In this document: positions 53,809 to 62,284 of the stretch, in pieces
Layout: the number at the start of each line of letters is the position of its first letter
Numbering within the stretch: position 1 is the first letter of the stretch
Assembly (NCBI GenBank): GCA_964345775.1
Contig: CAYFSO010000001.1
Location: 1 to 64,000 of the forward strand
Length of the DNA stretch: 64,000 bases
Direction: 5' to 3'
Source: M55B154 sp964345775
GTDB taxonomy: Bacteria > Spirochaetota > UBA4802 > UB4802
Made by a program: the position numbers and the translations under genes
Notes under the pieces: generated by a model
What the model was told of the DNA's origin: nothing
Databases searched by the model: none
Seen by the model: only the letters and a program-made list of their open reading frames with translations

Positions 53809-54525
53809 ATGGCAAAAGAACCTGTGGACATATCATGTGATACTTCAGAATTTGAAGATTCAGGGCTTACCGCCAACATGGAAGATTACATGGAAAATAT
53901 CGCTCTCCTTGCCAGGGAGAAGAACGTTGTACGCGTGAAGGATATTGCCAAAAACCTTGACATAAAGATGCCCAGTGTCTCCGCCGCGCTGAACAAGCTT
54001 AAAGAAAAAGGACTGATAAACTACGAGAAGTACGGGCATATAGAGCTTACCCGCAAGGGACAGAAGATCGCTGAAAGTATTTACCGGCGTCATTCATTCC
54101 TGGCAGAGTTTTTCCATTCTATTTTGAAACTGGATGAAAAGAAATCCAATGACCAGGCCTGCACAATTGAGCATCATCTTTCACCGGAGGCCTGTACGCA
54201 ATTATACAAGTTTATCGAGTTTTACAAGTCAGAGGATAACGCCAACGAGGACTGGACCGAAAGATTGTCCGCCACCCTTCTCGAAAAGCATCTATCTGAA
54301 CTCAAGGCGGGGGACAGTGGTGAAATAGTCCGTATCCTGGGAAGCGGCCCTCTCAAGAAAAGGCTGGTTGAAATGGGTTTCCGCAAGGGTGAGAATATCC
54401 GCGTGGTAAAGTATGCCCCGTTGCGGGACCCCATGGAAGTAGCGATAAAGGATTATCTCATCTCCCTGCGGGTAGAAGAAGCACGATCAATCATAGTATC
54501 CGGAGCCAGTGATCGGGAAGAATAA
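53809..54525 (+). CDS. DtxR-type iron/manganese regulator with FeoA domain
   Basis: The 238-residue protein has an N-terminal winged helix (MEDYMENIALLAREKNVVRV, and KDIAKNLDIKMPSVSAALNKL). A dimerisation segment follows, with HHLSPEAC as part of the metal site. The C-terminal 75 residues are a FeoA/SH3 domain (LSELKAGDSGEIVRILG, and KKRLVEMGFRKGENIRVVKYAP). It probably represses the Fe(II) transporter when iron is present and may also serve as the FeoA partner of FeoB. No separate feoA exists here. The stop overlaps the feoB start (TAATG). Confidence 0.9.
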   Translation: MAKEPVDISCDTSEFEDSGLTANMEDYMENIALLAREKNVVRVKDIAKNLDIKMPSVSAALNKLKEKGLINYEKYGHIELTRKGQKIAESIYRRHSFLAEFFHSILKLDEKKSNDQACTIEHHLSPEACTQLYKFIEFYKSEDNANEDWTERLSATLLEKHLSELKAGDSGEIVRILGSGPLKKRLVEMGFRKGENIRVVKYAPLRDPMEVAIKDYLISLRVEEARSIIVSGASDREE

Positions 54526-56738
54526 TGTCAAAGAAAGAAATTGTAATAGGACTGGTTGGTAACCCAAACTGCGGGAAGACAACCCTGTTTAACGCCTTCA
54601 CCGGGGCCAGGCAAAAGGTGGCAAACTGGGGCGGTGTAACCGTGGAACGCCGGGAAGGGTACTGCAGGCATCGTGGGTATCGCATCCGCATCATCGATCT
54701 GCCCGGGACGTACAGTCTCACGTCCTACACTATTGAAGAACTGATCACCAGGGACTTTATACTGAACGACAGGCCCGATTTTATCATCAATGTCATCGAC
54801 TCGGGCAACCTTGAGCGGAACCTCTATCTCACCTCGCAACTGGTCAACATGGAAGCAAGTGTGATCCTGGCATTGAACATGTTTGACGAGGCCAGGGCAA
54901 AGGGCCTGGAAATTGATACGGAACAACTTGGACGACTCATGGGCATGCCGGCTATCCCCACCATCGGCACCAGGGGAGAGGGCATCCAGGAAATACTGGA
55001 CACCATTATCGATGAATATACAAAACCTGACGAGAGATTGCGTCACATTTCCATACCATTTGGCAGGGATATCGAACACCAACTGGACAAGATCCAGAAC
55101 CTCATGGAAAAATACAGCAGCGGGGGCCTCCCCTATCCATCACGGTGGATGGCAATACGCCTGCTGGAAGGCGACAGTGACGTTGAAAAGAAATCCGCAT
55201 CCCTCGACCTTCCCAAAGAGTTCATGGAGGAAGTTAAGAACTCGAGAAAGCATATTGAGAACATTTACCATGATGATATTGAAACTATCTTTTCCGATGT
55301 GCGATACGGATTTATCAGCGGCGCAGCCAAAGAAGTTGTACGGAAAACCCATATTAAACGCAGGGACCTGACAGAACAGATCGACAGGGTTATCACAAAC
55401 AGGTACCTGGGATTTCCCATCCTCTTCCTTTTCATGTGGATCCTCTTCAATATTACCTTTTCACTGGGCGAATACCCCATGCAGCTCATTGAATCAGCAG
55501 TTTCCTGGCTTGGTTCAAAGGCCCAGCTGGTAATTCCCGAAGGCCCCCTGAAACAACTGCTGATCGAAGGGGTTATTGGCGGGGTTGGCGGCGTCATCGT
55601 ATTCCTCCCCAACATCCTTATTCTTTTCCTGGGCATCAGCTTGATGGAAGATACCGGCTACATGGCCAGATCTGCCTTTATTATGGACAAGATCATGCAC
55701 CGCATGGGCCTGCATGGTAAGTCTTTTATTCCGCTGATCATGGGTTTCGGGTGCAACGTACCCGCCATCATGGCCACCAGGACGCTCGAAAACAAGAAAG
55801 ACCGCATAGTCACCATTTTGGTCAACCCCTTTATGAGTTGTTCGGCACGTCTTCCCGTATACGTGCTGTTTGCCGGGGTTTTCTTTCACCAGCACGCGGG
55901 AATGGTAATATTCTCTTTATACCTTATCGGGATCCTGTTGGCATTTCTCTCGGCCAGGATTTTCAACGCTGTTTTTTTCAGGGGAGAATCTACGCCATTT
56001 GTCATGGAACTGCCACCGTACAGGATGCCTACCCTTAAAACAACCATCATGCACATGTGGGACAGGGCATCGCATTACCTTAGAAAAATGGGTGGAGTTA
56101 TACTCGCTTTTTCCATAATCATATGGGTACTGGGTGAATACCCGAAAGCCCCGGAAGTCACAGCCCATTACCAGCAGCTGGCAAGCGAAACCCGCCAGGA
56201 ATACAACAACAAAATTGAGAACCTGGTTCGGCAGGATCGCTATAACGAAGAGGCCGTGGACGGGTTAAAAGAAGACATGCAAAAAGAGCTGTCTACAATT
56301 TCCATGAAGCGGCAGACGGCTGAAACACGTGAAAGCTTTATCGGCAGGTTTGGAGATCTCATCTACCCCCTCATCAGGCCGCTGGGATTCAACTGGCAGA
56401 TGGGAATATCCCTTTCAACAGGGTTTGTCGCCAAGGAAGTAGTGGTCAGCACCATGGGCGTCCTTTACCAGGGAAAAGACCCGTTCGACAGTTCGCCCCA
56501 CGCGGCAGAACCGCTGGAAAAGAGGCTGAAGGAGCCGCGGTTCAATATTACACCGCTGGTTGCCTATACCTTCATGTTATTCGTCCTTCTCTATACGCCA
56601 TGCATTGCCACCATAGTGGTGATCGGAAGGGAGATCGGCTGGGGCTGGAGTGTCTTTTCAATATTCTACCAGCTGCTCGTTGCCTGGTCATTCAGCTTTC
56701 TTGTATATAACATGGTACTGCTGCTGGGTTTTGCCTGA
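54525..56738 (+). CDS. feoB: Ferrous iron transporter FeoB
   Basis: The 737-residue protein has an N-terminal GTPase domain (G1 GNPNCGKTTLFNAFTG, then NWGGVTVE, DLPGTYSL) and GATE-type membrane domains (GFGCNVPAIMATRTLE, with the conserved Cys). It imports Fe2+. A helical spacer region lies between them. About 120 residues in the middle (from ASETRQEYNNK to SFIGRFG) form a charged insert in the membrane domain. It begins at the stop of the DtxR-FeoA gene, so the pair is coupled. Confidence 0.95.
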   Translation: MSKKEIVIGLVGNPNCGKTTLFNAFTGARQKVANWGGVTVERREGYCRHRGYRIRIIDLPGTYSLTSYTIEELITRDFILNDRPDFIINVIDSGNLERNLYLTSQLVNMEASVILALNMFDEARAKGLEIDTEQLGRLMGMPAIPTIGTRGEGIQEILDTIIDEYTKPDERLRHISIPFGRDIEHQLDKIQNLMEKYSSGGLPYPSRWMAIRLLEGDSDVEKKSASLDLPKEFMEEVKNSRKHIENIYHDDIETIFSDVRYGFISGAAKEVVRKTHIKRRDLTEQIDRVITNRYLGFPILFLFMWILFNITFSLGEYPMQLIESAVSWLGSKAQLVIPEGPLKQLLIEGVIGGVGGVIVFLPNILILFLGISLMEDTGYMARSAFIMDKIMHRMGLHGKSFIPLIMGFGCNVPAIMATRTLENKKDRIVTILVNPFMSCSARLPVYVLFAGVFFHQHAGMVIFSLYLIGILLAFLSARIFNAVFFRGESTPFVMELPPYRMPTLKTTIMHMWDRASHYLRKMGGVILAFSIIIWVLGEYPKAPEVTAHYQQLASETRQEYNNKIENLVRQDRYNEEAVDGLKEDMQKELSTISMKRQTAETRESFIGRFGDLIYPLIRPLGFNWQMGISLSTGFVAKEVVVSTMGVLYQGKDPFDSSPHAAEPLEKRLKEPRFNITPLVAYTFMLFVLLYTPCIATIVVIGREIGWGWSVFSIFYQLLVAWSFSFLVYNMVLLLGFA

Positions 56739-56833
56739 CCTGTCTTGACTTTTCTGCTCTTATTGACTACGTTTTGATCATATCCCATGTTCTCCATGCA
56801 GGCGTACATGCCGTTACAGGGAGAATACACAAC

Positions 56834-57715
56834 GTGACACCCCGATATCTATACAGCATCGAGGAAATAGAGAATACATACGCCAATGTACGTCACCATA
56901 TCTCCACGAAGGAGATCATACTGAGACATTCAACAAACACCTCTGATATCAGATGGGTAGCCATTGACGGCCTGGATCTTTCAGAAACGAAACACGTGCT
57001 CGATCTTGGTTGTGGATACGGCTTTTTCATAGAAGCACTTGAAGGCAGGCTGCATAATGACGCGCTTATAACGGGTATTGACATAATCGACAACAGTAAC
57101 AGGGAAATATTTCTTTTCACCGCCGATTCCATGGGATACGGGGGTGAATTCATCCATGGGAGCGCTGACATTATCAACAGCATGGATGAGAACATTTTCG
57201 ACATGGTTATATCAAGTTATTCACTGTATTTTTTCCCCCACCTCATTCCTGCCATTGCCCGCATCCTGGTACCGGGAGGTGTTTTCATCTCGTTAACCCA
57301 TTCCCGGCACACGCTGAAAGAGGTTGTTCAGATGATCCCGCTATGTCTTTTAGACGCAGGCATTGAACCACCGGAAACCATCAGCATTAAGCAGCTGTTT
57401 TCAGAATTCTGCCGGGAAAACGGGGAGTCACTACTTGAACCGTACTTTGAGAACATAGAGACCATAGAGTTCATCAACTCTCTTTTATTCAGGGATATAC
57501 AAATTGACGATTGCATATACTACCTGGATAAAAAGAAAAACCTGCTCTTCAAGGAGGTTTTCACCAATTATGTTGACATGGCTCCCCTGGTGATGGATAA
57601 CTTCTACTACAGGCTGATAAACGAAGTATCTACTGAAAGAATACTGAGACTGACCAAGGACGATGCCATCTTCAGGGCATTTCATTCTGTGAAACGCGGG
57701 GGAGAACAGGCATGA
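56834..57715 (+). CDS. Class I SAM-dependent methyltransferase-like protein
   Basis: The protein of about 293 residues has motif I (VLDLGCGYGFFIEALE), ITGIDI, a HGSADIINSMDENIFDMVISSYSLYFF segment, and ARILVPGGVFISLTHS. The C-terminal 100 residues are helical and unlike common families. Start: the first long reading frame begins with TTG at 56774, but a GTG at 56834 has GGGAG upstream and gives a more typical N-terminus. The last codons overlap the NUDIX start. Substrate is unknown. Confidence 0.8.
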   Translation: MTPRYLYSIEEIENTYANVRHHISTKEIILRHSTNTSDIRWVAIDGLDLSETKHVLDLGCGYGFFIEALEGRLHNDALITGIDIIDNSNREIFLFTADSMGYGGEFIHGSADIINSMDENIFDMVISSYSLYFFPHLIPAIARILVPGGVFISLTHSRHTLKEVVQMIPLCLLDAGIEPPETISIKQLFSEFCRENGESLLEPYFENIETIEFINSLLFRDIQIDDCIYYLDKKKNLLFKEVFTNYVDMAPLVMDNFYYRLINEVSTERILRLTKDDAIFRAFHSVKRGGEQA

Positions 57716-58722
57716 ACAGGAACCGGGTCTATTGCGCCTACTGCGGGTCCCTGCTTACCAGGAAGATAATTGAAGACAGGGAACGTGATTACTGTTCCGA
57801 GTGCAACACGGTATTTTATGAAAACCCACTCCCCGTTGCTTCCAGCATTGTCATGAACGAGAAACGGGAGATACTTCTTGTTAAGCGTAAAAACGACCCC
57901 TATCGTGACATGTGGTGTCTCCCCATCGGTTTTGCTGAATCCCACGAGAAACTCCAGGAAGCGGCCCTGAGAGAGCTCAATGAAGAAGCGGGTATAGAAG
58001 GAGAGGTCATACGCCTTATTGACGTGGATACCGTTAATAACTACTACTACGGGAGCCTGGCCATTGTGACATACGAAGTAAAGAGGACGGGGGGGACGGT
58101 CATGGCAGGAGACGATGCTTCGGACGCGGGGTATTTCCACATTGACGCATTGCCTGATCTTGCCTGGTCTTCCAACGAGAAGGCTGTTGACGTATTCAAA
58201 AAGCTTTATCATGACATGTGGGCCATGATGGAATCTTTTAAAAACCTGTACCCTTCAATTGATTCACCTTATGAAATATCCAACCATGAACAGCACCAGG
58301 AGGAGCTTCTCTCCAACGTGCTTATATCCATGATCGACTCGGACTTTGCCCTGATAACGGGGGAGTGGCAGGAGGAGATGCAGGCACGTTTAGAAATACT
58401 TGCACCGTGGTTTGACATTATCACATGGATACATACCGCCACACTCAGGAGCGTTCAACACTGGTTACAGGGGAATTTGAGTACTTCACTTTTCAAACAG
58501 TTTTCAGCGGCGGGAAAGGCGCTAAAAGACCATGATGTGCCTCTCGAGGAGGTTCTTACCGCCCTGGCATTGAGCAGGAAATCCATATGGCAGCATGTTA
58601 TACGCAGAAGAATTCTTGCATCTCCCCTGGAAATTTATATCTCCCTGGAATTGAATAACAGGATCATTTTCTGTTATGACCGGGTAATATATAATCTTAC
58701 TCGCGGATATAACGCCCTGTAA
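57712..58722 (+). CDS. Zn-ribbon NUDIX hydrolase with RsbRD-like helical tail
   Basis: The 336-residue protein begins with a Zn-ribbon (YCAYCGSLL and YCSECNTVFYENP, as in NudC-like enzymes). A NUDIX box follows in GFAESHEKLQEAALRELNEEAG, fitting Gx5Ex7REUxEExGU. From about 185 to 336 the sequence is all-helical and recalls the RsbRD N-terminal domain (PLEEVLTALALSRKSIWQHV and NNRIIFCYDRVIYNLTRGY). That domain is normally part of RsbR-type stressosome co-antagonists. The joining of a nucleotide hydrolase with this module is unusual. It overlaps the methyltransferase by four bases. Confidence 0.82.
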   Translation: MNRNRVYCAYCGSLLTRKIIEDRERDYCSECNTVFYENPLPVASSIVMNEKREILLVKRKNDPYRDMWCLPIGFAESHEKLQEAALRELNEEAGIEGEVIRLIDVDTVNNYYYGSLAIVTYEVKRTGGTVMAGDDASDAGYFHIDALPDLAWSSNEKAVDVFKKLYHDMWAMMESFKNLYPSIDSPYEISNHEQHQEELLSNVLISMIDSDFALITGEWQEEMQARLEILAPWFDIITWIHTATLRSVQHWLQGNLSTSLFKQFSAAGKALKDHDVPLEEVLTALALSRKSIWQHVIRRRILASPLEIYISLELNNRIIFCYDRVIYNLTRGYNAL

Positions 58723-58723
58723 C

Positions 58724-58760
58724 AGAAAACGCGATGCCTGAAGCATCGCGTTTTCTTTAT
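58724..58760. terminator. Bidirectional terminator between NUDIX and fusA
   Basis: AGAAAACGCGATGC (58724-58737) pairs with GCATCGCGTTTTCT (58743-58756) around a five-base loop. A- and T-runs on the two sides let it serve both convergent genes. Confidence 0.88.
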
Positions 58761-58795
58761 ACGTTAGTGGAGGTTTATGTAAGTATATATGGGCC

Positions 58796-60874
58796 TTACG
58801 CGCTTTGCTGCTTCTTCTTTTCTCGAAGCCTTTCAAGTACCTTCGACTGGGTTTCGGAAGGAAGCGGTGCGTACTTAGAAAATTCCATTGAATAATTCGC
58901 CCGCCCGCTGGTCATACTTCTCAGCTGTGTTGCGTACCCGAACATTTCCATGAGTGGCACGAACCCGTTTACTTTCTGGGCGCCTTTTCTGAACCTTCTC
59001 ATTGACTCAACCCGTCCCCGTCTCCTGTTGATATCTCCAATTACGTCCCCGATATAATCATCGGGTGTGTTTATCTCTATCTTCATCTGGGGCTCAAGCA
59101 ATACCGGTGTGGCTTTCATGAACGCTTCCTTGAAACACATTGACGCACAGGTTCTAAATGCCATATCTGAAGAGTCAACCGCGTGAAAACTGCCATCAAG
59201 AAGCACTACGCGCACATCAACCACGGGGAAACCCCCAAGTATGCCTTCTTCCATGGACGCTTTCACACCTTTTTCTACTGAAGGTATAAATTCGGCAGGT
59301 ATGGCTCCACCCTTGATATGATCAATAAATTCGAACCCTTTTCCTTCATTGGGTTCAATCCTGAGAACACAATGAGCATACTGTCCTTTCCCGCCGGTCT
59401 GCTTGGAATACTTCACCTCGTTTTGAGCTTCATTGGTAATAGCTTCCCTGTAGGAAACCGAGGGCTCACCCACTTCAACGTCAACATTAAATTCATGCTT
59501 CAGGCGGTCGACGATAATCTCGAGGTGCAGTTCACCCATACCCGCAATGATGGTTTCACCTGTTTCATCGTCAACACGTACCGTGAAAGAGGGATCTTCC
59601 ATTGCCAGTTTTCGAAGGGCAATACCAAGCTTTTCCTCTTCCTTCTTCGAGGTTGGTGATACCTGCAGGTCAATAACCGCGGGTGGCACGTAGATGGATT
59701 CAAGGGATATGGGATTTTGCATGTCACACAGGGTATCGCCGGTCTTGGTTACCTTCATGCCGATCAGGGCAACGATCTCACCGGGACCCGCTGATTCGAT
59801 CTCTTCCCGTTCCTTGGCCTTTATCTTCATGATACGGCCTATCCTCTCGGTCTTACCCTTCGTGGTATTGTTCACCTGCATCCCGCTTTCAAGCTTACCC
59901 GAGTAGATCCTGATAAAGGTCTGCTGTCCAACGTAAGGATCATGAATAAGCTTAAATGCCAGGGCGGCAAACGGATCATTTGCGGACGGGTGCCTGGCAT
60001 GGGTCTTTTCCGGATTTTCAAGATCTGTTCCGAAAATGGCACCAACATCTACCGGTGATGGCATGTAATCGATCACCGCGTCCAGGAGCAGCTGTATACC
60101 CTTATTCTTGTAAGCGGCCCCGCAAAGCACAGGTGTAATAAGAAGCTTAAGGGTGGCCTCTCTTGCAGCACGCCTGAGAACATCTTCGGGTACATCCTTC
60201 TCTTCAAGGAACAACTCCATGATCTCTTCATCGTAATCTGCAAGTTTCTCAACCAGGAACAGCCTGGCCTCTTCACATTTATCCTTATAATCCTCTGGTA
60301 TCTCCTCCACGGATCGTTCTAAATCCCTGAATATGACTGCCTTTCTGCTGATTATATCAATACAGCCCTGGAAGTCATCCTCTGCACCAATGGGAAGATT
60401 GAATGGCACCGGGTTGGCATCAAGGTACTTTTCCATCTGCCCAACCACTTCGTAGAAATCTGCGCCAACACGGTCCATCTTGTTCACGAACGCAATACGC
60501 GGTACATGATACCTGTCCGCCTGGTTCCATACGGTCTCACTCTGGGGCTCAACACCACCCACGGCACAGAAAAGGGCTACCAGGCCGTCAATAACACGAA
60601 GTGATCGTTCAACCTCAACCGTAAAGTCAACGTGCCCGGGTGTATCAATAATATTGATATTATGGTCATCCCAGAAACAGGAAATGGCTGCAGAGGCGAT
60701 GGTAATACCCCTTTCCTGTTCCTGTTTCATAAAGTCCATGGTTGCCTGTCCATGATGCACTTCTCCCAGCTTCCTTGTGGTACCGGAAAAGAAGAGTACT
60801 CGCTCGGTAACGGTCGTCTTACCTGCATCGATATGGGCGGCGATCCCGATATTTCGTAATTTCTGTAGTGACAT
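58796..60874 (-). CDS. fusA: Elongation factor G
   Basis: The 692-residue GTPase has G1 AHIDAGKTTVTERVLFFSG, switch I RGITIASAAIS, G3 DTPGHVDF, and G4 NKMD. Domains II to V are complete to the end (GYATQLRSMTSGRANYSMEFSKY). It drives translocation. Switch I reads RGITIASAAIS where the common form is RGITITSAAT. No ribosomal protein or tuf gene is adjacent, so this is not the classical str operon. It could be a spirochaete-type second EF-G (spd group), but placement needs a tree. ATG at 60874. Monocistronic. Confidence 0.93.
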   Translation of the reverse strand: MSLQKLRNIGIAAHIDAGKTTVTERVLFFSGTTRKLGEVHHGQATMDFMKQEQERGITIASAAISCFWDDHNINIIDTPGHVDFTVEVERSLRVIDGLVALFCAVGGVEPQSETVWNQADRYHVPRIAFVNKMDRVGADFYEVVGQMEKYLDANPVPFNLPIGAEDDFQGCIDIISRKAVIFRDLERSVEEIPEDYKDKCEEARLFLVEKLADYDEEIMELFLEEKDVPEDVLRRAAREATLKLLITPVLCGAAYKNKGIQLLLDAVIDYMPSPVDVGAIFGTDLENPEKTHARHPSANDPFAALAFKLIHDPYVGQQTFIRIYSGKLESGMQVNNTTKGKTERIGRIMKIKAKEREEIESAGPGEIVALIGMKVTKTGDTLCDMQNPISLESIYVPPAVIDLQVSPTSKKEEEKLGIALRKLAMEDPSFTVRVDDETGETIIAGMGELHLEIIVDRLKHEFNVDVEVGEPSVSYREAITNEAQNEVKYSKQTGGKGQYAHCVLRIEPNEGKGFEFIDHIKGGAIPAEFIPSVEKGVKASMEEGILGGFPVVDVRVVLLDGSFHAVDSSDMAFRTCASMCFKEAFMKATPVLLEPQMKIEINTPDDYIGDVIGDINRRRGRVESMRRFRKGAQKVNGFVPLMEMFGYATQLRSMTSGRANYSMEFSKYAPLPSETQSKVLERLREKKKQQSA

Positions 60875-61179
60875 ATGTATATTACCTCATTCTTTGAAAT
60901 TTCTATAGTTCAACTTACACAGCGAACAACACTGCGCTATTGCATGTAGGGATTTTTAATTATAAGAACAACGAGATATGAAGCAGAAGAGTTACATAGA
61001 ATAATTTCCCCACGAACTGCGTTTTGTTCGTTATCGTCAGCATGTTGCACTAAAAACAGCCCTTTTGTTAGCAGGGCTGTTCTACTACAATAGCATATAA
61101 AACAACTTTCTTTAATAATAGCACATCTTTTGTCAAAATAATGATATTTTTATAAATTTTCCATAAAAAAAGGGATTAT
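60875..61179. other. Intergenic region upstream of fusA
   Basis: Apart from the terminator hairpin at 61051-61081, nothing is recognised. The section next to fusA should hold its promoter, but no convincing -35/-10 pair was found. Confidence 0.5.
61051..61081 (-). terminator. Terminator of the TPR protein gene
   Basis: On the minus strand AACAGCCCT and AGGGCTGTT (61055-61063 and 61073-61081) form a nine-pair stem with a T-run after it (complement of 61051-61056). Confidence 0.8.
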
Positions 61180-61686
61180 TTATTCATTACTGACAATTTT
61201 CATCACGTCCAGCATAACCCTGGAATGATGCGCGTATGACGATGAAGGATACTCCTTGATAAGTCGTGAAAAAATTTCCGCCGCCTTTTCTGAATCACCC
61301 ATTTTCTTGTAGCATATCCCCATTTTGTACATGCCGCGAATGCCCGGTTCAGTCCCGGGATACTCTTCAAGCAGTGAACGGTACACCTCTGCCGCCCTGT
61401 CATACCTGAATTCATCAAAGTATATATTTGCGATCATTCTGTATGCCTCTGCCCTGTGCGCGCCATGGAGAAACAATTCCAGGTATTCCTGCAGATGACT
61501 TGTTGCGCGCTGGTATTTTTCCAGCTGGTAAAAATACTTACCCTGATCGAATTTCATCTGGTCTGCCACGCGCTCCATGTTCATTGTATCACCTTCTTCG
61601 TCGCCGTTATCCTGGGCCATCGAATACTGGCAAATCACCAATAATACACACAATAGTGCAATGAACGTATAGCACCTCACCTGCAA
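61180..61686 (-). CDS. Periplasmic TPR protein
   Basis: The 168-residue protein has a signal peptide (IALLCVLLVICQYSMA before QDNG). Three TPR-like repeats follow: KYFYQLEKYQRATSHLQEYL, FDEFRYDRAAEVYRSLLEEYPG, and KKMGDSEKAAEIFSRLIKEYPS. It resembles YbgF/BamD-type envelope scaffold proteins but is shorter, without the YbgF N-terminal coiled coil. No specific role can be given. Terminator at 61051-61081. Confidence 0.8.
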   Translation of the reverse strand: MQVRCYTFIALLCVLLVICQYSMAQDNGDEEGDTMNMERVADQMKFDQGKYFYQLEKYQRATSHLQEYLELFLHGAHRAEAYRMIANIYFDEFRYDRAAEVYRSLLEEYPGTEPGIRGMYKMGICYKKMGDSEKAAEIFSRLIKEYPSSSYAHHSRVMLDVMKIVSNE

Positions 61687-62284
61687 CCTCCTCTACAAGG
61701 GTGGAAACTGAAGCTGCCGGATACAAGCCGGTTTTTCACGGGTTCCCTGTTCATACTATATTTTCGTACAAACCAGGGTTTTTATTCTGCATTTTTTTAT
61801 GTCCCATCATGTTAAAAATATATTTAATCGTCCCCTGCGCTCAACGCCGTGCTGAGCGACGCCGAAGCATAAACGCGGATTCATTGAGAATTTCCCCGTT
61901 CACTTTTCACTTCTCACTTTTCACTTATCCGTGTTCATCCGCGTGTATCTGTGGTTAAAAAAAATCATGTAAATTGCAATTTCATAGATTATTGTTATAA
62001 AGAACTGTTTCCCATTCCGAGGAATCCGGAAAAAGTGAAATATATTTGTTATTACTAAGCTATTATCAAAACAACAATCAATTCTCTATAATTAACAGGA
62101 ATAGTGATGGTTCCCCCCTCCTGCGGCGGTGAAAACCGGAAAAATAAAATCGGTGTTGACATTCATTTTACGATGATTGAATATTTTGAAAATGACAGCT
62201 GAAAAGTTACATTTTTTATACATATAAATTATTGTGGACGAAACCCTGCTTTTCTTTTTTTATGGTAAGAAAAAAGGGGGCATC
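61687..62284. other. Intergenic region with low-complexity repeat-like segment
   Basis: No gene is supported in 598 bases. A segment near 61899-61970 has repeats of CACTTTTCACTT and then ATCCGTGTTCATCCGCG followed by TGTATCTGTGGTT. This resembles dispersed intergenic repeats in many large genomes. Near the 3' end is a TTGACA (62156-62161) with a weak GAATAT (62179-62184), possibly the promoter of the chemoreceptor. Confidence 0.45.
62156..62184 (+). promoter_or_regulatory. Weak candidate promoter of the chemoreceptor gene
   Basis: TTGACA (62156-62161), 17-base spacing, then GAATAT, a poor -10. It lies about 100 bases before the ATG. Confidence 0.25.

Noticed and set aside
61899..61970. Coding region in the low-complexity segment
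   Set aside because: The translated sequence has no coding character; the CACTTTTCACTT repeats fit an intergenic repeat better.
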